Positions 8,792 to 17,262 of a DNA stretch of 64,000 nucleotides are shown in pieces. The notes below the pieces were generated by a model, which searched no databases, was not told the origin of the DNA, and saw nothing but the letters and a program-made list of their open reading frames with translations. A program made the position numbers and the translations under genes. How positions within the stretch are numbered: position 1 is the stretch's first letter; every line of letters starts with the position of its first letter. Source of the DNA: Streptomyces sp. SAI-127 (GTDB lineage Bacteria > Actinomycetota > Actinomycetes > Streptomycetales > Streptomycetaceae); NCBI RefSeq assembly GCF_029894425.1, contig NZ_JARXYJ010000001.1:4898001-4962000 (forward strand). Direction: 5' to 3'.

Positions 8792-8818
8792 ACCCCCCGG
8801 GCCTTCGAACGCGTAAGG

Positions 8819-8852
8819 TGGCGTGCTCGTAGACATATGTACGAGCACGCCA
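8819..8852. promoter_or_regulatory. 34-bp perfect palindrome before the GntR gene
   Basis: Perfect 13-bp arms TGGCGTGCTCGTA (8819-8831) and TACGAGCACGCCA (8840-8852) flank an 8-bp spacer. It lies 27 bp after the aminotransferase stop and 30 bp before the GntR start. Position and symmetry fit a self-regulatory GntR operator. A hairpin acting on the upstream mRNA is the alternative, but no T-rich tract follows. Confidence 0.55.
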
Positions 8853-8882
8853 TCTGCACCTGCGCGAGGGAGGCGCCCGACG

Positions 8883-9584
8883 ATGCCCGGCAGCAGCAGC
8901 AACGGTGCCGTCACCCGCAGTACGCTGCGGCAGCAGATCGCGGACGCGTTGCGGGACGAGGTGCTGGCCGGGCGGCTCCAGCCGGGGCAGGAGTTCACGG
9001 TGAAGGAGATCGCCGAGCAGTACGGCGTCTCCGCCACCCCGGTGCGCGAGGCCCTCGTCGACCTGTCGGCACAGGGGCTCCTGGAGGCCGACCAGCACCG
9101 CGGCTTCCATGTGCACGAGTACTCCCTCGACGACTTCCGCGGCATGATCGAAGCCCGCAGCCTGGTCACGGACGGCATGTTCCAGGCGCTCGACGCCGGC
9201 CACCGCATCTTCCAGGAGCTCGACGAGCCCAGGACCGCCGCGGCCGTGGCGGGCGTACGGCGGCGCGGCGAGGAGGCCCAGCGGGCCGCCACCGCGGGCG
9301 ACCTGACCGTACTGATCGGCTACGACCTGCGCTTCTGGCGCGAGCTGAGCGTCCTGTTCGGCAACCCGTACCTCGCCGACTTCCTGCACCGGCTGCGCGT
9401 CCAGACCTGGGTGTGCACGGTCCAGCACCTGCGCCGGCTCACCGATCTGCGCGGCAGCCTGTGGTCCGGGCACCCCGAGGTCGCCGACGCCCTGTACCGA
9501 CGGGACACCGCGACCGCTCGCAAGCTCCTCACCGCCTACAACGGCCACTATCTGACCCTCATCGAGGGCCTCACCGCCGACTGA
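8883..9584 (+). CDS. GntR-family regulator, FadR type
   Basis: Regulator of 233 residues. The N-terminal winged helix (about residues 12-70) includes LRQQIADALRDEVLAGRLQPGQ, KEIAEQYGVSATPVREAL and LSAQGLLEADQHRGFHV, the classic GntR signature. The rest is an all-helical FCD-type ligand-binding domain with a typical HPEVADALYRRDTATARKLL end. ATG at 8883 with GAGGGAGG about 10 bp upstream. The perfect palindrome at 8819-8852 is a candidate operator. It could control the adjacent class III aminotransferase, itself, or distant genes; the ligand is unknown, commonly an organic acid in this subfamily. Confidence 0.92.
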   Translation: MPGSSSNGAVTRSTLRQQIADALRDEVLAGRLQPGQEFTVKEIAEQYGVSATPVREALVDLSAQGLLEADQHRGFHVHEYSLDDFRGMIEARSLVTDGMFQALDAGHRIFQELDEPRTAAAVAGVRRRGEEAQRAATAGDLTVLIGYDLRFWRELSVLFGNPYLADFLHRLRVQTWVCTVQHLRRLTDLRGSLWSGHPEVADALYRRDTATARKLLTAYNGHYLTLIEGLTAD

Positions 9585-9714
9585 CGGTCTCCGGCACGGG
9601 TAAGGGACCACCACGACCCGCACAAGGGGCCCCGCCCGGGGGCCCCAGCGATTACCCTGCCCTGACCACCGTGTGAGGACATCCGCGCACCGCGAGTATC
9701 CGAGGAGCTGTCTT

Positions 9715-10365
9715 TTGGCCTGTGACCTGTGGCTGGTCCCGCTCGTCGACGTGTTGTGCCACACCCCTGACAACCCGTTCGCCGAGGAACTCGCGCAATA
9801 CAACAAGGTGCTCGCCGAGGCCGGGTTGCCGCCGGTGCCGGTGTACCAGTACATGCCGGGCCTGTCCGGCGAGGTCGCCCCGGTGGCCGGGTTCGACTAC
9901 GACGCCCTGCACTTCCTGCGCCGCGCCTATCTGCTCCAGGTCTGCGGGCTCCCGGTCACCCCGGTCGACGAACTCGGCGGTGACTACGAGCAGTTGCTGG
10001 AGATGTTCGAGGCGACGGCCCAGCAGTCCCATCTGGTCTGGCACTACGACCATGCGGGCGCGTACGTCCCCGTCGACTTCCCGCACCCGCTGGCGAGCGA
10101 CGAACTCCTCGCGGGCGGCGGCCCGTTGGGCTCCTCGCAGGCCCTGCTGCGGGAACTGGAGTTCGTGGCCCCCGTGATCGGCATCGATCCGGCCAACCCC
10201 CCGGCGCCCCCCGAGCCGCCGCGCGCTCCCACGGAGCTGGAGGAGCCGGCCGTCCCCGCGCCGTACGACCCCAGCCCCTTCGCCCGTGAACGCCATGTCT
10301 GGCTGGGCCTGCACGCGGCGGCGACCCGGAGCCTCGCCCAGGGCTCGATGATCATCTTCAGCTGA
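9715..10365 (+). CDS. conserved hypothetical protein
   Basis: Protein of 216 residues that I do not recognise functionally. The TTG start at 9715 with GAGGAG nine bases upstream gives the N-terminus MACDLWLVPLVDVLCHTPDN; the frame to 9673 adds a poor extension. The sequence is soluble with a PVYQYMPGLSGEV segment, a central aromatic block around VWHYDHAGAYVPVDFPHPL, a Pro-rich linker near residues 160-185 and a helical end (RHVWLGLHAAATRSLAQG). It converges with the small gene ending at 10369, only 3 bp away. No enzymatic motif is visible. Confidence 0.68.
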   Translation: MACDLWLVPLVDVLCHTPDNPFAEELAQYNKVLAEAGLPPVPVYQYMPGLSGEVAPVAGFDYDALHFLRRAYLLQVCGLPVTPVDELGGDYEQLLEMFEATAQQSHLVWHYDHAGAYVPVDFPHPLASDELLAGGGPLGSSQALLRELEFVAPVIGIDPANPPAPPEPPRAPTELEEPAVPAPYDPSPFARERHVWLGLHAAATRSLAQGSMIIFS

Positions 10366-10368
10366 GGG

Positions 10369-10662
10369 TCAGCGCCCCAGCTGAGAAAGCCCCTTCTGCA
10401 CGTCCTCGTAGTTCATCACCGGGGTGTAGGTGATCTTGGCTCCCAGGTTCATGAAGAACGGCTCACTGATCACCGGCATCTGTGAGCTGTCCTGCATGTC
10501 GAAGACCATGTAGGCGGTGCGCTGACCGTTCTCGGAGGTGAAGTAGGCGGCTTCGGGCTTGATCTGTTCCATCGACTGCTCGATCAGCTTCGGCAGGGTG
10601 CCGTGGCTGATGGCCTCGTTCGCCTTCTCCGTGTCCATGGACACCTTGAGCAGTACGCGCAT
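10369..10662 (-). CDS. conserved hypothetical small protein
   Basis: Protein of 97 residues starting MRVLLKVSMDTEKAN. ATG at 10660-10662 with AAGGTGAG just upstream; a start at 10671 would add three residues. It reads like a compact ferredoxin-like alpha/beta fold (RVLLKVSMDTE strand, LPKLIEQSMEQI helix, AAYFTSENGQRTAYMVFDM strands), similar in layout to small dimeric monooxygenase-like proteins. No catalytic residues can be assigned. The function is unknown. Confidence 0.7.
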   Translation of the reverse strand: MRVLLKVSMDTEKANEAISHGTLPKLIEQSMEQIKPEAAYFTSENGQRTAYMVFDMQDSSQMPVISEPFFMNLGAKITYTPVMNYEDVQKGLSQLGR

Positions 10663-10845
10663 CGCACTCACCTTCTCCGGATCGACACGCAGAGATGCAC
10701 GCTTCCAGAATAGTCCGGTATAGGGCTTTTCTGCCTGGCTACTCCCGTGGGAGCAACGGCACGGCCTCCCCCGGTGCGACGTCGGGCCGCCGCCTCCGCG
10801 CGCAGGCTGGGGTCATCCACGAGTCATCCATGAGGGGAGACCGCG

Positions 10846-11706
10846 ATGATCCTGGTGACCGGAGCGACGGGCCATGTGGGGAGCGAGTTGGTACGGCGGC
10901 TCACGGCGGCCGGGGAGCCGGTGCGCGCGATGACCCGGCGGCCGGCGAAGGCCCGGTTCCCCGATGGCGCGGAGTCGGTGTACGGCGACGCGGCGGACCC
11001 CGAGAGCCTTGCCGCCGCCTTCGCGGGCGCGGACGGGGCCTTCCTGATGTCGGCGCAGCCGGTGGGTACGGTCCCCGAGCCCACCCATGACCTCGCGCTC
11101 GCCGCGGCGGCGGAACGGGCGGGGGTACGGCGGGTCGTGAAGCTGTCCACGCTGGACGGCGGGACGGGCGACGACCCGATCGCCCGCTGGCAGCGAACGG
11201 CGGAGGCGGCGGTGACCGACCCGGCCCGCGGTTTCGACTGGACCCTGCTGCGCCCCGGCCGCTTCATGTCCAACGCCCTTCAGTGGGCCGGGCAGTTGCG
11301 GGCCGGCGACGAGGTGGCGATCCCCTTCGCGGACCGCCCGGCGGCGAGCATCGACCCGGCGGACCTGGCGGAGATCGCGGCACTGGCCCTCAGCTCCGGC
11401 GAACACGCGGGTACCGTCCACGAGTTGAGCGGCCCGCAGTCCCTCACCCCGACGGAGGAGCTGGCGATCCTCGGCGAGGTCCTGGGCCGGGGCATGCGCG
11501 TACGTTCCGTCCCGGTCGAAGCCGCCCGTGCCGGGATGTCGGGCTACGGCTTCCCTCCCGAGGTCGTCGACGCCATCATGCGGCGCACCCTGGACGGCGA
11601 CCGGGGCTCGGAGGTGCTGCCGACGGTCGAGAAGGTGCTGGGGCGGCCGGCGCGGACGTTCGCCCAGTGGGCGCGAGCGCACGCGGGGGAGTTCCCGAGG
11701 GCCTAG
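10846..11706 (+). CDS. NmrA-like NAD(P)-binding protein
   Basis: Atypical short-chain dehydrogenase of 286 residues. The dinucleotide-binding turn VTGATGHVGSELVRRL opens the protein at residues 4-19, followed by RAMTRRPAKARFP, where NADP specificity is usually set. There is no Tyr-x-x-x-Lys active pair, so it fits the NmrA/HSCARG or NAD(P)H-quinone-oxidoreductase-like branch that often senses redox cofactors. ATG preceded by GAGGGGAGA. It stands alone between unrelated genes. Confidence 0.85.
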   Translation: MILVTGATGHVGSELVRRLTAAGEPVRAMTRRPAKARFPDGAESVYGDAADPESLAAAFAGADGAFLMSAQPVGTVPEPTHDLALAAAAERAGVRRVVKLSTLDGGTGDDPIARWQRTAEAAVTDPARGFDWTLLRPGRFMSNALQWAGQLRAGDEVAIPFADRPAASIDPADLAEIAALALSSGEHAGTVHELSGPQSLTPTEELAILGEVLGRGMRVRSVPVEAARAGMSGYGFPPEVVDAIMRRTLDGDRGSEVLPTVEKVLGRPARTFAQWARAHAGEFPRA

Positions 11707-11807
11707 GTACGTCCCGCGAAGAGTTGAGTACCGCGACTCAGGCGGTGGTCGCGGGGGCCGGGCATCGTGGGGACCACAGACGCACCGACCGATACCTGGG
11801 GGTCCAC

Positions 11808-12095
11808 ATGAACGGCTCGCGCTACTTCCTCAACCCGCTCGCTCTCGGCTACCTGCTCGTCGTGGCCGCCGTCGTCGGCTGGGTCGGTGTGGACGCGCTG
11901 TTCGTCGAGCACGCCGACGCGAGCCTCGCCGGGGTCTGGGCGTTCCTGGTCACGGCCCCGGCCTCGCTGCTGTTCGTGATGCTGCCGGGCGCACTGGCTT
12001 GGGCCGGGATCGTCGTCGGGGCCGTGGTGAACGCGGCGGTGCTCGGGGCGGCGTACCAGAAGGTCTCCGGCCACCGCCTGCGCCCCCACGCCTGA
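11808..12095 (+). CDS. small membrane protein
   Basis: Hypothetical protein of 95 residues. ATG at 11808, with GGGGG six bases upstream. It has two or three membrane helices: ALGYLLVVAAVVGWVGVDAL, WAFLVTAPASLLFVMLPG and AWAGIVVGAVVNAAVLGAAY. This is an integral membrane protein of a type common in streptomycetes. No functional motif. It converges with the 5'-nucleotidase gene across a short hairpin. Confidence 0.65.
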   Translation: MNGSRYFLNPLALGYLLVVAAVVGWVGVDALFVEHADASLAGVWAFLVTAPASLLFVMLPGALAWAGIVVGAVVNAAVLGAAYQKVSGHRLRPHA

Positions 12096-12170
12096 ACCAC
12101 CCTTACACCGGCCCACCACGGCATCTCGGGCCCCGGTATCAAGGGCCACGTCAAGGAGTACGCCTCCGCA

Positions 12171-12194
12171 GACTCCGGCCCGCCGACCGGAGTC
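12171..12194. terminator. hairpin between convergent genes
   Basis: GACTCCGG (12171-12178) and CCGGAGTC (12187-12194) form an 8-bp stem with an 8-base loop between the small membrane gene and the nucleotidase gene. There is no T-tract. It could serve both directions. Confidence 0.45.
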
Positions 12195-12197
12195 CCG

Positions 12198-14006
12198 TCA
12201 GAACACGGGCGTACCGTCCTGGGTCAGCTGCCAGTTGGTGACCGCGAAGTCCTTCGGGTCCAGCGTGGCCTTCGAGGTCACGTAGTCGATCATCAGCTGG
12301 CGGATCTCGTTGGTGGAGCTGTAGGCGATGTCCGCGGCGGCGATGTGCGGGTAGCCGGAGCCGCCGTTGGCGCGGTAGTTGTTGACGGCGACGACGAAGA
12401 CCTGGTCGTCGGTGACCGGAGTCCCGTTGCAGGCCAGGTTCTTGATCCGCGAGCCCTCCGGCTGCGCGATGTCGATGTCGTACGAGACGCCTGCGGCGGT
12501 GTCGTACATGTAGTCCCAGAAGCTGTTGGCGTTGGTCAGCGTCGAGGTGTCCACGGCCGTGCCCGCCGGCACCTGGTGGTAGTACTTCGCCGCGTACTCC
12601 AGGTAGTCCCTCAGCTGGGCGCCGGTGAGCTTCTTGCCGTAGAGGGTGTTGTCGTAGATGTAGAGCCCGGCGATGTCCTTGATGGTGACGCTGCCCGCGG
12701 GGATGTCGGCGGTGCGGGAGAAGGGGGCGGCGACCGAGATCAGCGGGAGGGCCGCGTCGGATGCCGACAGGCCCGCCTTGACGGTGTCCGTCTGGACCTG
12801 GTGGATGAAGTCCATGATGGGGACGTCCTGCCAGCAGGAGTCCGCCGCGGAGAGGTCCTCGGTGCAGGTGCCGACGGGCGTGTTGACGTACTTCACGACC
12901 AGCTCGTGGTCGGCCTCCAGGAGCTTCTTGATCTCCGGGTCCTCGTCGACCGTGTTGGGGTTCAGGGTCTGGGCGGTCTTCCTGGTCACCTTCCACTGCC
13001 CGCGCACGAGTTCCAGCTCGAAGTCGAAGACGCTGAGCCGGTAGCCCCAGCAGTACGGCTCGGACAGCAGCACGTCCTCGCCGGTCTCCTCGTTCTTGAC
13101 CGTGTACGACGGCACCTCGACGTGGGTGTGACCGACGAGGATCGCGTCGATGCCGGGGACCTGCTGGGCGACGAGGTTCGAGGCGTTCTCGACGTACGGC
13201 AGTTCGTCGCCGTACGACGAGGAACCGTCGAGCCCCGAGTGGTCGGTCAGGAAGACCACGTCACAGCCGAGCGCGCGCAGCCGGGGCACGTACTTCTTCG
13301 CCTGCTCGACCAGGCCGGGGAAGACCATCTTCCCGCTGACGTTGTCCTTGTCCCACAGGGCGATTCCGGGATTGGTGAGGCCGAGGATGCCGACCTTGAT
13401 GTCGGGGGCGCCCGGCACACAGATCCGCTTCACGGTGTACGGCTGGAAGGCGGGCTTCAGCGTCTTCGCGTCCAGGGCGTTGGCGGCAAGCAGCGGGAAG
13501 CGGCACTGGCTCTCGAACTTCCTGAGCACTTCGATGCCGTAGTTGAACTCGTGGTTGCCGAGGGCGGCGGCGTCGTAGCGCATGTAATTCATGGCGACGG
13601 CCATCGGGTGCTTCGGCGCGCCCTCGTCGGTGATGGGCTGCACGCGCGCGAAGTAGTACGCCAGTGAGGTGCCCTGGATGATGTCGCCGGCGTCGACGAG
13701 CAGCACGTGCTCCTCGCCCTTGGCCGCGCGCTGCTGCTTGATGAGCGTGGCGACCCGGGCGACACCGACGGAGTTGCCCTTGCTGTCGGAGTAGGCCTTG
13801 TCCAGGTAGTAGTCCCAGTCGAAGACGTGGCTGTGCAGGTCGGTGGTGCCGAGGACGGAGAACGACCAGGTGCGGTTCTTCTTCACCGGCTCGCGCTCGG
13901 CGGCCTGGGCGGCGGGAGCTCCCGCCGTCCCCGCGACGGCCACGGCCGCACCGGTGACCGCTGACTTCTTCACGAACGCGCGACGGTTCAGGGGACTGAC
14001 GGGCAT
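12198..14006 (-). CDS. secreted 5'-nucleotidase / cyclic phosphodiesterase
   Basis: Protein of 602 residues with a Tat-type signal peptide (NRRAFVKKSAVTGAAVAVAGTAG, cleavage after AQA near residue 37). The calcineurin-like metallophosphoesterase domain shows the metal motifs TTDLHSHV, VLLVDAGDIIQG, LGNHEFNYG and LVGHTHVEV. The C-terminal 5'-nucleotidase domain has the substrate-stacking region LRDYLEYAAKYY and FVVAVNNYRANGGSGYP. It probably hydrolyses extracellular nucleotides or 2',3'-cyclic nucleotides to recover phosphate and nucleosides. ATG at 14006 with AGGAG upstream; the longer frame hides the signal. An inverted repeat separates it from purA. Confidence 0.93.
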   Translation of the reverse strand: MPVSPLNRRAFVKKSAVTGAAVAVAGTAGAPAAQAAEREPVKKNRTWSFSVLGTTDLHSHVFDWDYYLDKAYSDSKGNSVGVARVATLIKQQRAAKGEEHVLLVDAGDIIQGTSLAYYFARVQPITDEGAPKHPMAVAMNYMRYDAAALGNHEFNYGIEVLRKFESQCRFPLLAANALDAKTLKPAFQPYTVKRICVPGAPDIKVGILGLTNPGIALWDKDNVSGKMVFPGLVEQAKKYVPRLRALGCDVVFLTDHSGLDGSSSYGDELPYVENASNLVAQQVPGIDAILVGHTHVEVPSYTVKNEETGEDVLLSEPYCWGYRLSVFDFELELVRGQWKVTRKTAQTLNPNTVDEDPEIKKLLEADHELVVKYVNTPVGTCTEDLSAADSCWQDVPIMDFIHQVQTDTVKAGLSASDAALPLISVAAPFSRTADIPAGSVTIKDIAGLYIYDNTLYGKKLTGAQLRDYLEYAAKYYHQVPAGTAVDTSTLTNANSFWDYMYDTAAGVSYDIDIAQPEGSRIKNLACNGTPVTDDQVFVVAVNNYRANGGSGYPHIAAADIAYSSTNEIRQLMIDYVTSKATLDPKDFAVTNWQLTQDGTPVF

Positions 14007-14101
14007 GGCAGGGCTCCTGGAAGAGGGAGGGAGGAGAGACGGAACTACCCGCGTAGATAGTCCCGTCCCGCCGGTTGCACGCGGAACCAGGAGCAAGCCA
14101 T

Positions 14102-14131
14102 GGGCCGGTCAAGGAAGTCCATGACCGGCCC
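14102..14131 (-). terminator. purA terminator hairpin
   Basis: GGGCCGGTCA (14102-14111) and TGACCGGCCC (14122-14131) give a perfect 10-bp stem with a 10-base loop, 24 bp past the purA stop. No U-tract follows, as is usual for streptomycete hairpin terminators. Confidence 0.55.
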
Positions 14132-14154
14132 AACAGCTGACGAACAAAAGGGAA

Positions 14155-15438
14155 TTACAGGAACGAGTTGATCTCGATCGTCTCGTCCCGGCCCGGGCCC
14201 ACGCCGATCGCGGAGATCGGGGCGCCGGACATCTCCTCCAGCGCCTTCACGTAGTCCTGGGCGTTCTTCGGGAGGTCGGAGAAGGACTTCGCCTTGGTGA
14301 TGTCCTCGCTCCAGCCCGGGAGGTACTCATAGACCGGCTTCGCGTGGTGGAAGTCGGTCTGGGAGTAGGGGAGTTCCTCGACGCGGCGGCCGTCGATCTC
14401 GTACGCCACGCAGACCGGGATCTGTTCCCAGCCGGTGAGGACGTCGAGCTTGGTGAGGAAGAAGTCGGTGAGGCCGTTGACGCGGGTCGCGTACCGGGCG
14501 ATCACCGCGTCGAACCAGCCGCAGCGACGGTCACGGCCGGTGGTGACACCCCGCTCACCGCCGATGCGGCGCAGCGCCTCGCCGTCCTCGTCGAACAGTT
14601 CGGTCGGGAACGGGCCCGAGCCGACCCGGGTCGTGTAGGCCTTGAGGATGCCGATGACCCGGCTGATCTTCGTGGGGCCGACGCCCGCACCCGTGCAGGC
14701 ACCGCCCGCGGTGGGGTTGCTGGAGGTGACGAAGGGGTAGGTGCCGTGGTCGATGTCCAGGAGCGTGCCCTGGCCGCCCTCGAACAGGACGACCTTGTCC
14801 TGCTCCAGGGCCTGGTTGAGGACCAGGACCGTGTCGGCGACGTAGGGCTTGAGCCGGTCCGCGTAGCTCAGCAGTTCCTCGACGACCTGGCCGACCTCGA
14901 TGGCCCGGCGATTGAAGACCTTGGTCAGGAGCTGGTTCTTGCCGTCGAGGGCCGCCTCGACCTTCTGGGTCAGGATCGACTCGTCGTACAGGTCCTGGAT
15001 GCGGATGCCCACGCGGTTGATCTTGTCGGCGTAGGTCGGTCCGATGCCGCGCCCCGTCGTGCCGATCTTGCGCTTTCCGAGGAAGCGTTCCGTCACCTTG
15101 TCGACGGTGACGTTGTAGGGCGTGATGATGTGGGCGTTGCCGCTGATCAGGAGCTTGGAGGTGTCGACGCCGCGGTCGTTCAGTCCGTTCAGCTCGGAGA
15201 ACAGGACCGACGGATCGACGACGACACCGTTGCCGATGACCGGGGTGCACCCCGGAGACAGGATTCCGGAAGGGAGGAGGTGGAGGGCGTACTTCTGATC
15301 GCCCACGACTACCGTGTGGCCGGCGTTGTTGCCGCCCTGGTAGCGCACCACATAGTCCACCGAGCCACCGAGCAGGTCGGTTGCCTTTCCCTTGCCTTCG
15401 TCACCCCACTGAGCACCGAGCAGCACAAGTGCGGGCAC
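14155..15438 (-). CDS. purA: adenylosuccinate synthetase
   Basis: PurA of 427 residues, the family length. It joins IMP and aspartate using GTP, the first committed step to AMP. Motifs seen: [16 protein letters not shown] (GTP P-loop and catalytic Asp), [49 protein letters not shown] and the late KLDVLTG guanine motif. GTG start at 15436-15438 with GGAAGGGG upstream; the longer frame to 15600 has no family match. It diverges from the kinase-like gene at 15627. A compact hairpin (15566-15593) lies between them. Confidence 0.98.
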   Translation of the reverse strand: MPALVLLGAQWGDEGKGKATDLLGGSVDYVVRYQGGNNAGHTVVVGDQKYALHLLPSGILSPGCTPVIGNGVVVDPSVLFSELNGLNDRGVDTSKLLISGNAHIITPYNVTVDKVTERFLGKRKIGTTGRGIGPTYADKINRVGIRIQDLYDESILTQKVEAALDGKNQLLTKVFNRRAIEVGQVVEELLSYADRLKPYVADTVLVLNQALEQDKVVLFEGGQGTLLDIDHGTYPFVTSSNPTAGGACTGAGVGPTKISRVIGILKAYTTRVGSGPFPTELFDEDGEALRRIGGERGVTTGRDRRCGWFDAVIARYATRVNGLTDFFLTKLDVLTGWEQIPVCVAYEIDGRRVEELPYSQTDFHHAKPVYEYLPGWSEDITKAKSFSDLPKNAQDYVKALEEMSGAPISAIGVGPGRDETIEINSFL

Positions 15439-15565
15439 GCGCGTACACCCCTTCCGGGCGGGGCATGTCCAAGGTCGGGGGCGTACGCGTACGGTTCCTC
15501 CGTCGCGTGCACCACGGCCGTCGTCGGCCGCTGCCCGTCGGACCCGGATGCCCCGGAATAGACGA

Positions 15566-15593
15566 AGCCCCTGGCGCAATAGCGCAAGGGGCT
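15566..15593. other. interrupted hairpin in the purA/15627 divergent region
   Basis: AGCCCC-TG-GCGC-AATA-GCGC-AA-GGGGCT folds into a 10-bp stem with a 2x2 internal mismatch and a 4-base loop. It lies about 130 bp upstream of purA and 33 bp upstream of the gene at 15627. It could be an operator, a leader structure of the rightward gene, or a terminator of read-through. Confidence 0.45.
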
Positions 15594-15626
15594 CTTGCAC
15601 AAAGATGCTACCCGAGGAAGCGAGGC

Positions 15627-16475
15627 ATGGCCGAGGTGGCGACTTCCACGACTTCCGATCACCTGCTGGTGGTGATCGACCCGGTCGCCCGGCAGACGGA
15701 CGGCGAGTCCGTACGAATCGTGAAAGACGTGCTCAGCGCGGGTGCGGCGACGAAGGTGTGTCTGCCGGAGGGGCCCGAGGAGTTCGCCCGGGCGCTGGCA
15801 CGCCGCGGCTCGCGGCGGCCGGTGGTCGTCGGCGACGACCGTGCGCTGATGCGGGCGGTGGTGCTGCTGCACCGGCAGCGGGAGCTGGCCGAATGTGTGC
15901 TGTCGGTGGTGCCGGTGGGGCCGATGCTCGGTGTCGCCCACGCCCTCGGGGTGCCGACGGGAGCGGTGGCGGCCGCTCGGGCGGTCCTGGACGGGACCGA
16001 GCGGCGGCTGGACATGCTGGTGGACGACAGCGACGGGGTGGTCCTCGGCGCACTGCGGATACCCGCGCTGGTCGGCCGGGAGGAGCCCGGGGAGGCCGCG
16101 CGGCCCTGGCTGCGGACCTGCCAGTCCCTCGTACGGACCCTGGTACCGGCCCGTCCCGCCCGGGAGACCGCGCCCGCCCTTCCCGGGCCCTCGCGGCTGC
16201 GGGTGGAGGTCGACGGGGTCACGCTGGTGGACCTGGACCAGCCCCTGGAGGCGGTCTCGGTGACCCCCGGCTCCGGCGACGGCCTGGCCTCGGTGGAGGT
16301 ACGCCGGCTGTCGGTGGGCGCGGAGGCGTCCCCGCTGCTGGCCACCGGCAGGACGGTGACCGTCACCGGGGCGGATTTCCGGTACCGGGCGGACGCGGGG
16401 GTGGCGGGACCGGTCCGGAGACGGACGTGGACCGTGCGGGAGGGGGCGTTGGGGTTGGTGTTGCCGGGACGGTGA
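15627..16475 (+). CDS. degenerate diacylglycerol-kinase-like protein
   Basis: Protein of 282 residues. The order of elements follows lipid/diacylglycerol kinases: [16 protein letters not shown] in place of the NPxAG opening, [15 protein letters not shown] at the GGDGT position, and [21 protein letters not shown] at the PxGTxNDxAR position. A beta-rich C-terminal half follows ([28 protein letters not shown]). The key Gly-Gly-Asp-Gly-Thr and Gly-Thr-x-Asn residues are replaced, so kinase activity is doubtful. I recall orthologs labelled diacylglycerol kinase beside purA in streptomycetes. ATG at 15627 with CGAGG upstream. Confidence 0.7.
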   Translation: MAEVATSTTSDHLLVVIDPVARQTDGESVRIVKDVLSAGAATKVCLPEGPEEFARALARRGSRRPVVVGDDRALMRAVVLLHRQRELAECVLSVVPVGPMLGVAHALGVPTGAVAAARAVLDGTERRLDMLVDDSDGVVLGALRIPALVGREEPGEAARPWLRTCQSLVRTLVPARPARETAPALPGPSRLRVEVDGVTLVDLDQPLEAVSVTPGSGDGLASVEVRRLSVGAEASPLLATGRTVTVTGADFRYRADAGVAGPVRRRTWTVREGALGLVLPGR

Positions 16476-16518
16476 GGGGGGAGCCAGGGGGAGCCATGTA
16501 TCCCCGTCCTGGTCGGGG

Positions 16519-17262
16519 CTACCCCGGCAGTGCGTCCGTCTCGTCCTTGAGGTCCACCCCGGTCAGGCCCAGCTCCCGGGCCCTGGTCATCAGCCCCGCC
16601 AGCTTTCCCGCCGCCCCCGCGTACGACAGGCCCAGCGGAGGGCGGATGTTGGACAGGCAGTTGCGGTCGGCGTCCGTCGTCACGCCCGGGGTCGGCCGGT
16701 ACGTCAGATACGCGCCCAGGGAGTCCGCCGCCGACATACCGGGCCGTTCACCGACCAGGACGACGACCATCGCGGCGCCCATCGCCTGCGCGACGTCGTC
16801 GCCGAGGGCCACGCGGGCCTGTTCGGCGAGGACGACGGGAGCGAGGTGCCAGTCCTCGAGGCGGGCCGCCGTCTCCCGGACCACAGCCGCCGCGTGCTCG
16901 TGCACCGCCCGGCTGGACAGCCCGTCGGCGACCACGAAGACCGCGTCCCACTCCCCCATGGGCAGATGGGCCCGGTCCGTGGGGTCGAGGCGGCGTCCCA
17001 GGTCCGGTCGCTGGAGGTAGGTGAGCCGGTCCGGAGCCGAACTGCGGACCCGTACCGTCGGCGTCCCGGCCAGCCCCGCCGCGATCACCTCGGGCTCGAA
17101 CGGCGAGTGCACGGCGTCCCGGGCGGCCGCGTGCGCCGCCTGCAGTTCCAGGCGGTGCCGGGTGGGGAGGGCGGAACCGGCGCGGCCGAGGCCGATGCGG
17201 GCCTGGGTGCGCTGCCGCAGCGACGACCACAACTCATTTGCCTGTACGGCCACTTCGCTCAT
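16519..17262 (-). CDS. eutC: ethanolamine ammonia-lyase, small subunit
   Basis: EutC of 247 residues. With EutB it forms the adenosylcobalamin-dependent lyase that turns ethanolamine into acetaldehyde and ammonia. Family landmarks are RIGLGRAGSALPTRHRLELQAAHAAARDAVH, VFVVADGLSSRAVHEHA, MVVVLVGERPGMSAADSLGAYLTY and DADRNCLSNIRPPLGL. ATG at 17262 overlaps the eutB stop by 4 bp (ATGA), so the subunits are translationally coupled. No EutA reactivase, shell protein or aldehyde dehydrogenase is found in the window. Confidence 0.95.
   Translation of the reverse strand: MSEVAVQANELWSSLRQRTQARIGLGRAGSALPTRHRLELQAAHAAARDAVHSPFEPEVIAAGLAGTPTVRVRSSAPDRLTYLQRPDLGRRLDPTDRAHLPMGEWDAVFVVADGLSSRAVHEHAAAVVRETAARLEDWHLAPVVLAEQARVALGDDVAQAMGAAMVVVLVGERPGMSAADSLGAYLTYRPTPGVTTDADRNCLSNIRPPLGLSYAGAAGKLAGLMTRARELGLTGVDLKDETDALPG

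Noticed and set aside
7319..9292. 657-codon open frame on the minus strand
   Set aside because: It is antisense to the class III aminotransferase and GntR genes, with low-complexity Gly/Arg/Asp composition.
12345..13667. 440-codon open frame on the plus strand
   Set aside because: It lies opposite the 5'-nucleotidase with its metal motifs and Tat signal; the plus frame is Val/Asp/Gly-biased with no domain.
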